A stretch of 9,743 bases of DNA, taken from positions 1 through 9,743 of the forward strand of contig JAGGSY010000058.1 in assembly GCA_021158845.1 (NCBI GenBank). Direction: 5' to 3'. Numbering within the stretch: the first letter of the stretch is position 1; each line of letters begins with the position of its first letter. The translations under genes were made by a program, and so were the position numbers. The DNA comes from Caldisericia bacterium (lineage in GTDB: Bacteria > Caldisericota > Caldisericia > B22-G15). The notes under the pieces were generated by a model. The model ran no database searches. It was not told the origin of the DNA and worked only from the letters and a program-made list of their open reading frames with translations. Positions 1 through 6,910 of the stretch are shown here, one piece after another.

Positions 1-341
1 ATAGTGTTAGATACCCTCACCTCAAGAACTACTTTCTTAACTTTCCTACTCTTTGCAAGATCTATTATATAATTCATTAACTTTGTTCCAATACCTTTAT
101 TTCTAAAATCTGGATGAACTGTTACATTTGTGATATGAACGAAATCCTTAAAGAACCAACTTCCTATATAGCCAACGATCTTCTGGTTCTTTTCTACAAC
201 AAAGTAGCGGGCAAATCTATTAAAATTTAGCTCAGCATAAAACTCACGTCTTGTCCATGGTGCAGAATAACTTAAATTTTCAATGGATACCACTTCAGGG
301 ATATCCCTATTAGTCATTGGTCTTATTTTGATATCTTCCAT
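1..341 (-). CDS. rimI: Ribosomal protein S18-alanine N-acetyltransferase, partial (3' end beyond window)
   Basis: The first 113 residues of a GNAT-fold acetyltransferase are visible; the reading frame is still open at the window edge. RimI transfers acetyl from acetyl-CoA to the N-terminal alanine of ribosomal protein S18. The N-terminal part (APWTRREFYAEL, about residues 27-38) matches the usual RimI PWT...F..E pattern. Residues 71-89 carry the acetyl-CoA binding motif A (VTVHPDFRNKGIG, Arg-x-x-Gly-x-Gly type), followed by LEVRVSN at 106-112, which is typical of RimI. The ATG lies 5 bases after the rpoD stop, so the gene should be co-transcribed and possibly translationally coupled. The upstream purine-rich stretch (AGAAGG, about 19 bases away) is a poor ribosome-binding site. 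The RimI assignment is good at family level; another GNAT specificity cannot be excluded from a partial protein. Confidence 0.85.
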   Translation of the reverse strand, partial: MEDIKIRPMTNRDIPEVVSIENLSYSAPWTRREFYAELNFNRFARYFVVEKNQKIVGYIGSWFFKDFVHITNVTVHPDFRNKGIGTKLMNYIIDLAKSRKVKKVVLEVRVSNT

Positions 342-346
342 CTAAT

Positions 347-1426
347 TTATATCTTCTTTTCCTTCTTTAATAGCTGACGTAATCTTCTTATAGCTTTAGA
401 TTCTATCTGTCTTATCCTTTCCCTTGTTACATTAAACTTTGCTCCAACTTCCTCAAGAGTGTGAGGAACATTCCCACCAAGTCCAAATCTCAACTTTACT
501 ATCTCCCTTTCTCTTTCTGGTAGGAATTTAAGCATCTCCATGAGTTCTTCGTTAGAGCAGCTTATTATTGTTTCCTCCTCAGGAGAGAGAATCCTTTTAT
601 CTTCCACAAAGTCTGCAAGTCTTGTATCTTCATCATCACCCACAGGAGTCTCAAGAGAGATGGGAACCTGAGCAATTCTCTTGAAATCCTGTATCTTTTT
701 AACAGGAAGTCCCATTTCTTTTGCAATTTCCTCATCTGTTGGTTCTCTTCCAAGCTTTTGCATAAGTTGCCTCGTAACCTTCTTCAACCTATTTATGTTC
801 TCTACCATGTGAACAGGAACTCTTATAGTTCTTGCCTGATCAGCAAGAGCCCTTGTTATGGATTGTCTTATCCACCATGTAGCGTATGTTGAGAATCTCC
901 ATCCTTTTCTATAATCAAATTTCTCCGTTGCCTTTATCAATCCAAGATTACCTTCCTGGATTAAATCTAAAAAGAGAAGTCCTTGACCTATATATTTCTT
1001 TGCTATGCTTACCACAAGTCTTAAATTGCTTTCAATAAGTTTCTTTCTTGCCTTTTCCCTTTCCTCAGGCGTTCCTTCTCTCATCTTCTTTGCAAGTTCA
1101 TACTCCTCCTTTGGGCTAAGAAGAGGAATTTTACTTATCTCTCTAAGATATGCGTTTACAGGGTCGAGGGGACCAACCACTTCTTCCTCTTGTTTTTTCT
1201 CTTCCTTCTTTGTCTCCTCTTTTTGTGTCTCCGATTGAATCTCTTTTTTATCTCCAAACTTAACACCCTCTTCTATAAGAGTTTCATACATTTCATCTAC
1301 CTCTTCAGAGGTAAGGTCTTCAATGGATTCGAGGGTTTGAATTATATCTTCATAGGAAAGCCTACCTTTTTCTTTCCCTTCCTTTATCAAATTCTCTATC
1401 TCCTTATGCTTAAATTTTTCAGGCAA
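347..1426 (-). CDS. rpoD: Primary (housekeeping) RNA polymerase sigma factor, group 1 sigma-70
   Basis: This 359-residue protein directs core RNA polymerase to -10/-35 promoters. All group 1 regions are present in order. Region 1.1 is at about 1-57. A low-complexity Glu/Lys/Gln linker follows at about 58-84. Region 1.2 (DPVNAYLREISKIPLLS) is at 88-104. Region 2 spans about 127-210 and includes the core-binding DLIQEGNLGL and the promoter-melting/-10 segment RFSTYATWWIRQSITRAL. Region 3 is at about 211-276. Region 4 is at about 281-355, with the -35 helix-turn-helix TLEEVGAKFNVTRERIRQIE. It lacks the large insertion found between regions 1.2 and 2 in proteobacterial RpoD, so it is compact. The start is TTG, supported by an excellent Shine-Dalgarno sequence and by an intact region 1.1 beginning directly after it. 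The gene begins 3 bases after the dnaG stop, matching the classic dnaG-rpoD pairing. It is also called sigA in many non-proteobacteria. Confidence 0.97.
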   Translation of the reverse strand: MPEKFKHKEIENLIKEGKEKGRLSYEDIIQTLESIEDLTSEEVDEMYETLIEEGVKFGDKKEIQSETQKEETKKEEKKQEEEVVGPLDPVNAYLREISKIPLLSPKEEYELAKKMREGTPEEREKARKKLIESNLRLVVSIAKKYIGQGLLFLDLIQEGNLGLIKATEKFDYRKGWRFSTYATWWIRQSITRALADQARTIRVPVHMVENINRLKKVTRQLMQKLGREPTDEEIAKEMGLPVKKIQDFKRIAQVPISLETPVGDDEDTRLADFVEDKRILSPEEETIISCSNEELMEMLKFLPEREREIVKLRFGLGGNVPHTLEEVGAKFNVTRERIRQIESKAIRRLRQLLKKEKKI

Positions 1427-1429
1427 ACT

Positions 1430-3088
1430 TTACACCTCCTTTTTGTGTAAAAAACTTTTTATCTCTTTCTCAATCTCAAACAACTTTAATTTTAAGTAAT
1501 TAAATCTTTCTTCATCCTTTTTGTCTATCTCATCAATCTCCTTTATAATCTTCTCTTTAACCCTTATAAGATATCTTAACTTAAACCTTCTAAAAATGTC
1601 GAAAAACACTTCTTCACTTATCTCATTATCCTCAAGAATCATCTCTCTGTAGATAGAATCTTCTTCTAATACATCCTTAGTCAAATTAGAGGTAAACTTT
1701 CTGTACAGATTCCTGTATCTTTCTGTGAAAAAGTAATTCTCATCAATCTCATCTTTTATTATACTAAAAAACTCTTCATTTTTAACAATAGCTGATAAGA
1801 ATTCTCTTTCAAGGAGATCTTTCTGTTCTAATATGCTTTCGTCTCTTTTCTTTTTCTTTTTTCCTCTCTTAATTTCATTAAGTATTATATCTTCGGGAAA
1901 TTTTGTTCTTTCTGCTATCTTTCTTATCACTTCAAATCTTTTGGCTTCATCCTTTATCCTCTTTGCTATTTCTATTAAATCCTTTACAAGTGGAACAGCG
2001 CTCTCATCATTCCTATGCAACTTCTCTGCTTCGCTCCATAGAAATGTTACTACATCTGGTGCATCTTTAAGAAGTTTAAAGAAACTCTCTTTTCCATTTT
2101 TTAACACATATTCATCTGGATCAAGATTTTCTGGTATCTTAACTATTCTTACATCAAAATTTAGAGTTTCTGCTATATCAAGAGCTCTTTTTGTTCCAGC
2201 AATTCCACCTGTATCTGGATCAAAACATATATAAATTCTATCTGCAAATCTCTTTAGTATCCTTCCCTGATCTATGGTAAAAGAGGTTCCCATAGAAGAG
2301 ACACTATTTTCTATACCATTTTGATGAAGCATTATTACATCCATATAACCCTCTACAAGTACAACTTCTCTATTTTTAAGAATTGAATCCTTTGCCTGAA
2401 AGATACCATAAAGAGCTTCCCTTTTCTTAAACACTGATTCACCAGAATTTATATACTTTGGCTCCTCATCCTTCAAGGTTCTACCTGAAAACCCAATTAC
2501 CCTTCCCACAGTGTCAAATATGGGGAAGATAAGTCTTCCTCTAAAATGCGAAAAGGGATACAATCCAGTTTTTTTAAATATTTCTGGTTTTATATTTTTC
2601 TCTTTAAGAAAAAAGGATATATCCTCTGGAGCATAGCCTAACCTAAATTTAGATATAACCTCTTCTTTAAGTCCCCTCTTTTTAAGGTAGTTCATGGCTT
2701 CTTTATTTTCATGAAGTAACTTTTCAAAATAGGATGTAAAAATTTCATGAAGATTGAATATTTCCCCTTTCTCTTTGCTAACTTTGTACTTAGGAATTTC
2801 AACTCCTGCCCATTTAGCAAGTATCTCAACTGCTTTTACAAAATCCACACCTTCAATTTTCATTATAAAATGGTATATGTTTCCTCCAACTCCACATCCA
2901 AAACAATGAAATAGACCCTTCTCTCTTGAAACACTAAATGAGGGATTCTTATCTGGATGGAATGGACACAATCCCATATAATTTTTTCCTCTCTTCTTCA
3001 ATTTGACATATTGAGAGATATATTCCACTATATCTACTTTTTCTCTGAGTTCCTCTGCAAATTCATAAAGATCCTTTACTTTTTCCAT
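1430..3088 (-). CDS. dnaG: DNA primase (bacterial DnaG)
   Basis: This 552-residue primase synthesises RNA primers at the replication fork. The N-terminal CHC2 zinc-binding domain is intact: Cys41, His44, Cys62 and Cys65 in CPFH...HCFGC. The RNA polymerase core follows, with FRGRLIFPIFD at 183-192 and KYINSGESVF at 211-220. The TOPRIM metal site has EGYMD (Glu246, Asp250), FDPD (Asp290, Asp292) and DPDE (323-326). The motif usually written DGDxAG reads DPDTGG here, but the metal-binding acids are kept. A lysine-rich linker (about 407-415) leads to a C-terminal helical domain (about 420-545), the expected DnaB-helicase interaction region. The family is usually near 550-600 residues, so this is a compact full-length form. 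The ATG overlaps the end of dgt by 13 bases and has no visible Shine-Dalgarno sequence, so translation probably depends on ribosomes finishing dgt. No alternative start in the first codons fits better. Confidence 0.97.
   Translation of the reverse strand: MEKVKDLYEFAEELREKVDIVEYISQYVKLKKRGKNYMGLCPFHPDKNPSFSVSREKGLFHCFGCGVGGNIYHFIMKIEGVDFVKAVEILAKWAGVEIPKYKVSKEKGEIFNLHEIFTSYFEKLLHENKEAMNYLKKRGLKEEVISKFRLGYAPEDISFFLKEKNIKPEIFKKTGLYPFSHFRGRLIFPIFDTVGRVIGFSGRTLKDEEPKYINSGESVFKKREALYGIFQAKDSILKNREVVLVEGYMDVIMLHQNGIENSVSSMGTSFTIDQGRILKRFADRIYICFDPDTGGIAGTKRALDIAETLNFDVRIVKIPENLDPDEYVLKNGKESFFKLLKDAPDVVTFLWSEAEKLHRNDESAVPLVKDLIEIAKRIKDEAKRFEVIRKIAERTKFPEDIILNEIKRGKKKKKRDESILEQKDLLEREFLSAIVKNEEFFSIIKDEIDENYFFTERYRNLYRKFTSNLTKDVLEEDSIYREMILEDNEISEEVFFDIFRRFKLRYLIRVKEKIIKEIDEIDKKDEERFNYLKLKLFEIEKEIKSFLHKKEV
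1433..1440 (-). promoter_or_regulatory. Strong Shine-Dalgarno sequence of rpoD, embedded in the last codons of dnaG
   Basis: On the minus strand AGGAGGTG lies 6 bases before the rpoD TTG start, nearly full complementarity to the anti-Shine-Dalgarno end of 16S rRNA. It also encodes the last residues of DnaG (Lys-Glu-Val), immediately before that gene's TAA. This decides the TTG start of rpoD, since no ATG sits in frame nearby. Confidence 0.93.
1856..1862 (-). other. Candidate slippery heptamer A_AAA_AAG inside dnaG
   Basis: Read in the dnaG frame, codons 409-411 are GGA AAA AAG. This gives the heptamer A_AAA_AAG in exactly the register used for -1 programmed frameshifting in genes such as dnaX. 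A -1 shift would add about 15 residues and meet TGA at 1811-1809. That would give a primase of about 426 residues without the C-terminal helicase-interaction domain. The heptamer is seen directly; its use is inference. I see no strong downstream hairpin, and the purine-rich AGAGG just upstream is closer than the usual stimulatory spacing. Confidence 0.3.
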
Positions 3089-4191
3089 GGTTTAGGTATA
3101 AATAAATCATTGTATAAGCTTAAAAGATACTCATCTGTCATGCCAGATATGTAATCGCATACATACCTTGTCCTTATCTCCTCAATCTTAAGAGCCTCCT
3201 CCCAGGTAGAAAATTGCTCTGGGAGTTCATACTTATTTACAAAGCTCAATAACTTTTCTGGTTTCTCCATAAAATAATCAAACATGTCCGATATTACCTT
3301 CTCAATTTTAAATCTTTCTTCTCCTCTTACTTCATCGTTAAAGTATAAAACATCCTTTAGAAAATCAAGAAAAATATCCATAACATAGGAAATCTCTTCC
3401 GAGAAGAATAGATATCCAGTTTTTGTGAAGTTATTTATTAGATCTTTAACCATAGTATCAATTCTTTCAGGAATTGTAGAACCAAGAAGTTTTGTTATAG
3501 CCTTAGGTATATCTTTTTCCTTTACAATCCCAGCTCTTATAGCATCATCAAGATCATGGTTTAGATACGCTATTCTATCACTTAGTGCAACAACAAGACC
3601 TTCTGGTGTTTTTGGCATATCCTTAATAATACCTTCTTTGATTTCCCTTAGACCCTTTGAGTGTTTAAGTATTCCATCCCTTACCTCCCATGTAAGATTA
3701 AGTCCACTTCTTTTTCTATTCCCATACCCTTCCTCCAATACATCAACTACTCTCAATGACTGCTCATTATGCTTAAAGCCACCGGATGGGACATACTCTT
3801 TGTATTTTTTATCCAAAATCTTTTCTCCCATGTGTCCAAATGGAGCGTGTCCAAGGTCGTGTCCAAGTGCTATTGCTTCAATTAAATCCTCATTTAATCT
3901 TAAACTCCTCCCCACAACTCTTGAGATTTGAGAAACTTCAAGTACATGGGTAAGTCTTGTTCTATAATGGTCTCCTGCTGGGAAGAAGAAGACTTGGGTT
4001 TTCTCCTTTAATCTCCTAAACGCCTTTGAGTGAATAATCCTATCTCTATCTCTTTGAAACTCCGTCCTTATAGGACATTTCTCTTCAGGAAATACTCTCC
4101 CCTTTGTATCCCTGGATTTAGTTCCTAAGGGGGAGAGTATTTCTTCCTCTATGTCCTCTAATTTCTCACGTATGAGTTTATTTTTTTGCAA
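3076..4191 (-). CDS. dgt: Deoxyguanosinetriphosphate triphosphohydrolase-like protein (HD superfamily dNTPase)
   Basis: This 371-residue HD-domain phosphohydrolase belongs to the bacterial dGTPase family, which hydrolyses dNTPs to deoxynucleoside plus triphosphate. The N-terminal block TKSRDTKGRVFPEE...RTEFQRDRDRIIHSKAFRRLKEKTQVF (24-68) is the family signature. The metal-binding HD residues are His82 (THVLE), His111-Asp112 (HDLGHAPFGH) and Asp205 (ALSDRIAYLNHDLDD). The C-terminal DYISGMTDEYLLSLY (346-360) is also typical. The chosen start is TTG, 14 bases inside the end of ppdK, with GAGGAG 4 bases upstream. This gives the short leader normal for the family before IREKLEDIEEEILSP, and no ATG lies in frame nearby. 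True substrate preference cannot be read from sequence: members like this often act on several dNTPs and can be dNTP-activated. Placement between ppdK and dnaG suggests a link between the dNTP pool and replication. Confidence 0.93.
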   Translation of the reverse strand: MQKNKLIREKLEDIEEEILSPLGTKSRDTKGRVFPEEKCPIRTEFQRDRDRIIHSKAFRRLKEKTQVFFFPAGDHYRTRLTHVLEVSQISRVVGRSLRLNEDLIEAIALGHDLGHAPFGHMGEKILDKKYKEYVPSGGFKHNEQSLRVVDVLEEGYGNRKRSGLNLTWEVRDGILKHSKGLREIKEGIIKDMPKTPEGLVVALSDRIAYLNHDLDDAIRAGIVKEKDIPKAITKLLGSTIPERIDTMVKDLINNFTKTGYLFFSEEISYVMDIFLDFLKDVLYFNDEVRGEERFKIEKVISDMFDYFMEKPEKLLSFVNKYELPEQFSTWEEALKIEEIRTRYVCDYISGMTDEYLLSLYNDLFIPKPWKK

Positions 4192-6895
4192 GTTTCTCCT
4201 CTACTACAGCTTGTGCTGCAGCGAGTCTCGCTATTGGAACCCTGTATGGTGAACATGAGACATAATCAAGACCTGCTTTAAAGAAGAATTTTATGCTCTT
4301 TGGATCTCCACCATGTTCACCACATATTCCTACTTCAAGATCCTTCTTTACTTTCTTTCCTTTCTCTGTTCCCATTTTTACTAACTGCCCAACACCATCC
4401 CAATCAAGTGTCTCAAAAGGATCCTCCTTTATAATTTTCATATCCACATACTTCGCAAGGAATTTACCTTGGGCATCATCCCTTGAATAACCAAAAGTCA
4501 TCTGTGTTAAATCATTTGTTCCAAAAGAGAAGAAATCTGCATACATAGCTATCTCATCAGCAGTTAAAGCTGCTCTTGGAATTTCAATCATTGTTCCAAA
4601 TTTATACTTAATCTCTACCCCTGCCCTCTCCATTTCCTCTTTTATTGTTTCGTCTAACTTGTCCTTAAGATACTTTAGCTCATTTACATGACCAACAAGT
4701 GGAATCATTATCTCAGGGTAGATCTCCATGTTTTCAAGAGTGACCTGTATTGCAGCTTCTATTATTGCTTTCACCTGCATTTCATATATTTCAGGATAGA
4801 TAATTCCAAGTCTACAACCACGAAAACCCAACATGGGATTGAACTCATGGAGTTCGTTAATAATAGATAGAAGTTTTTCCTTCTCTTTTATCTTAGAGAT
4901 CAATTCATCCATTTTTCTTAAACTTTCAGCACTCTTTAAACTAAGTTTAAGTTCATTTATCTCCTGCTGTATCTCTTCCCTATTGGGGAGGAACTCGTGA
5001 AGTGGTGGATCGAGAAGTCTTATAATCACCGGAAATCCCTCCATAGCTTTAAACAACTCCACAAAATCATTTCTCTGCATTGGAAGTAACTTGTTAAGAG
5101 CTTCTCTTCTTTCCTCCTCTGTTCTTGCCATTATCATTTCCTGCATTATTGGGAGTCTCTCTTCACCAAAGAACATGTGTTCTGTTCTTGCAAGACCAAT
5201 ACCTTCTGCACCAAACTCTCTTGCTTTCTTTGCCTGCTCAGGAGTATCTGCGTTTGCTCTTACACCAAGTGTTCTAATTTCATCTGCCCACTCAAGAATC
5301 TTCTGAAGATTACCACTGAGGGAGGGCATGATTAATGGAACTTCTCCAAGATACACTTCTCCTGTTGTTCCATCTATGGTAACAACTTCTCCCTTCTTGA
5401 CTTTTTTATCTCTTGCAATAAAGTAACCTTCACTCATATTTATGAACAACTCTTCACATCCAACAACTGCTGGTTTTCCCATTGCCCTTGCCACTACCGC
5501 TGCATGGGATGTCATGCCACCTCTTGCTGTAAGGATTCCCTGAGCAGCATTCATTCCGTGAATGTCATCAGGAGTTGTCTCAGGCCTTACAAGAAGCACC
5601 TTTTCTCCTTTTTTCTCAAGTTCCACTGCTTCATCTGGGTCAAATACAACTCTGCCAACAGCTGCACCAGGACTTGCAGCAAGACCTTTTGCAATAACAT
5701 CTTTCTTTACACTTGGGTCTATCTGTGGATGAAGAAGGGTATCAATGTTTTCAGGTGTCACCCTCATAATCGCCTCTTCTTTAGAAATCAAGCCTTCATC
5801 CACCATTTCCACAGCAATTTTCACAGCTGCCATTGCTGTCCTTTTACCTGTTCTTGTCTGAAGAAGATAGAGTTTACCCTTCTCCACAGTAAACTCTATA
5901 TCTTGCATATCTCTATAGTGTTTTTCAAGAATAAGGGATGCGTTTACCAACTCTTTGTATGCATTCGGCATCATCTCTTCCATAGTCGGAAGATTCTTAT
6001 TGGCATCCTGCTTTGAGTATTCATTTATGGCATGTGGAGTTCTTATTCCTGCAACAACATCCTCACCCTGTGCATTCGGTAGGAACTCTCCATAAAGGTG
6101 TTTCTCACCGGTTCTCGGATCCCTTGTGAATGCTACACCAGTTCCACTGTCGTTTCCCATGTTGCCAAAGACCATTGTTACTATATTTACTGCAGTTCCA
6201 AGGTCATCTGGTATCTTGTTTATTTTTCTATAAACTATCGCCCTCTCATTATTCCAAGATTTGAATACAGCTTCTATGGCCATAAATAGTTGCTTATACG
6301 GATCCTGAGGAAAATCTTCACCTGTTTCTTTTTTATATATATCTTTAAATTTTTTAATTAACTCTTTCAAACCTTGGGGAGGAATTTCTGGATCTTCCTT
6401 TACATTATACTTCTCCTTTATCCTTGTTAATGCTTCTTCAAACTTCTCATGGGGAATACCAATTACTACATTACTAAACATCTGTATAAATCTTCTATAA
6501 GAATCATAGGCAAATCTCTCATCATTGGTTAGAGCACTCAATCCCTCAACAGTTTCGTCATTTAAACCAAGATTAAGGATTGTATCCATCATTCCAGGCA
6601 TAGAAATGGGTGCACCAGATCTAACAGATACAAGGAGGGGATTCTCTCTTGAACCAAATTTCTTTCCAGTTTTCCCTTCAAGCCACGCCATATGATCCAA
6701 AATTTCTTTATCCAAACCCTCTGGAAGTTTCTCTCCATTCTTGTAATACTCTATGCACACCTCTGTTGTTATTGTAAAACCTGGAGGAACTGGAAGACCA
6801 ATTCTTGTCATTTCAGCCAATCCAGCTCCCTTTCCACCAAGTAAATTCTTTAACTCCTTTGAACCTTCTTCAAACTTATAGATTCTTTTCGCCAT
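4178..6895 (-). CDS. ppdK: Pyruvate, phosphate dikinase
   Basis: This 905-residue enzyme interconverts pyruvate + ATP + phosphate and PEP + AMP + diphosphate. It works in gluconeogenesis or, in many anaerobes, in PPi-saving glycolysis. The N-terminal ATP-grasp part (about 1-355) includes LLGGKGAGLAEM (18-29), SVRSGAPISMPGMMDTILNLG (90-110) and FGNMGNDSGTGVAFTRDP (243-260). The swivelling phosphohistidine domain (about 400-520) carries GGMTSHAAVVARAMGKPAVVGC, with catalytic His464 and Thr462, the position phosphorylated in regulated homologues. The C-terminal PEP/pyruvate TIM barrel (about 535-905) has RLLDPPLHEFLP (626-637), NPMLGFRGCRLG (686-697), FGTNDLTQMTFGYSRDD (791-807) and CGEHGGDP with Cys859. 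A Lys/Glu-rich helical stretch at about 640-680 seems longer than in the clostridial enzyme and accounts for part of the extra length. The ATG lies 15 bases after glyS with a good ribosome-binding site. The Thr-phosphorylating regulator PpsR is not encoded beside it here. Confidence 0.97.
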   Translation of the reverse strand: MAKRIYKFEEGSKELKNLLGGKGAGLAEMTRIGLPVPPGFTITTEVCIEYYKNGEKLPEGLDKEILDHMAWLEGKTGKKFGSRENPLLVSVRSGAPISMPGMMDTILNLGLNDETVEGLSALTNDERFAYDSYRRFIQMFSNVVIGIPHEKFEEALTRIKEKYNVKEDPEIPPQGLKELIKKFKDIYKKETGEDFPQDPYKQLFMAIEAVFKSWNNERAIVYRKINKIPDDLGTAVNIVTMVFGNMGNDSGTGVAFTRDPRTGEKHLYGEFLPNAQGEDVVAGIRTPHAINEYSKQDANKNLPTMEEMMPNAYKELVNASLILEKHYRDMQDIEFTVEKGKLYLLQTRTGKRTAMAAVKIAVEMVDEGLISKEEAIMRVTPENIDTLLHPQIDPSVKKDVIAKGLAASPGAAVGRVVFDPDEAVELEKKGEKVLLVRPETTPDDIHGMNAAQGILTARGGMTSHAAVVARAMGKPAVVGCEELFINMSEGYFIARDKKVKKGEVVTIDGTTGEVYLGEVPLIMPSLSGNLQKILEWADEIRTLGVRANADTPEQAKKAREFGAEGIGLARTEHMFFGEERLPIMQEMIMARTEEERREALNKLLPMQRNDFVELFKAMEGFPVIIRLLDPPLHEFLPNREEIQQEINELKLSLKSAESLRKMDELISKIKEKEKLLSIINELHEFNPMLGFRGCRLGIIYPEIYEMQVKAIIEAAIQVTLENMEIYPEIMIPLVGHVNELKYLKDKLDETIKEEMERAGVEIKYKFGTMIEIPRAALTADEIAMYADFFSFGTNDLTQMTFGYSRDDAQGKFLAKYVDMKIIKEDPFETLDWDGVGQLVKMGTEKGKKVKKDLEVGICGEHGGDPKSIKFFFKAGLDYVSCSPYRVPIARLAAAQAVVEEKLAKK
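4196..4201 (-). promoter_or_regulatory. Shine-Dalgarno sequence supporting the TTG start of dgt
   Basis: GAGGAG on the minus strand ends 4 bases before the TTG. It lies inside the last codons of ppdK (Glu-Glu). The spacing is short, so the site is plausible but not ideal. Coupling to termination of ppdK, whose stop lies 11 bases past the TTG start, probably helps. Confidence 0.65.
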
Positions 6896-6901
6896 TTTTT
6901 A

Positions 6902-6910
6902 CCTCTCCTT
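6902..6910 (-). promoter_or_regulatory. Shine-Dalgarno sequence of ppdK
   Basis: AAGGAGAGG fills most of the 15-base gap between the glyS stop and the ppdK ATG. It ends 6 bases before the start codon. It is among the strongest ribosome-binding sites in the window, consistent with high production of an abundant metabolic enzyme. Confidence 0.85.

Noticed and set aside
1797..1822. Weak inverted repeat downstream of the dnaG slippery site (TCTC...GAGA and an AGAATTCT palindrome)
   Set aside because: The stems are only about 4 base pairs and AT-rich, too weak to count as a frameshift stimulator or terminator.
1833..2234. Plus-strand open frame of 133 residues opposite dnaG
   Set aside because: It is antisense to well-conserved primase sequence and is rich in Ser/Phe/Leu from the complement of Lys/Glu codons. 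It has no ribosome-binding site or recognisable domain.
3425..3931. Plus-strand open frame of 168 residues opposite dgt
   Set aside because: It is a shadow of the conserved HD-domain gene. Its composition follows from reverse-complementing dgt, and no motif is visible.
5504..6016. Plus-strand open frame of 170 residues opposite ppdK, rich in Cys and His
   Set aside because: The Cys/His content looks like a zinc protein at first sight but comes from complementing Ala/Met/Thr-rich conserved PPDK codons. Spacing is irregular and there is no start signal.
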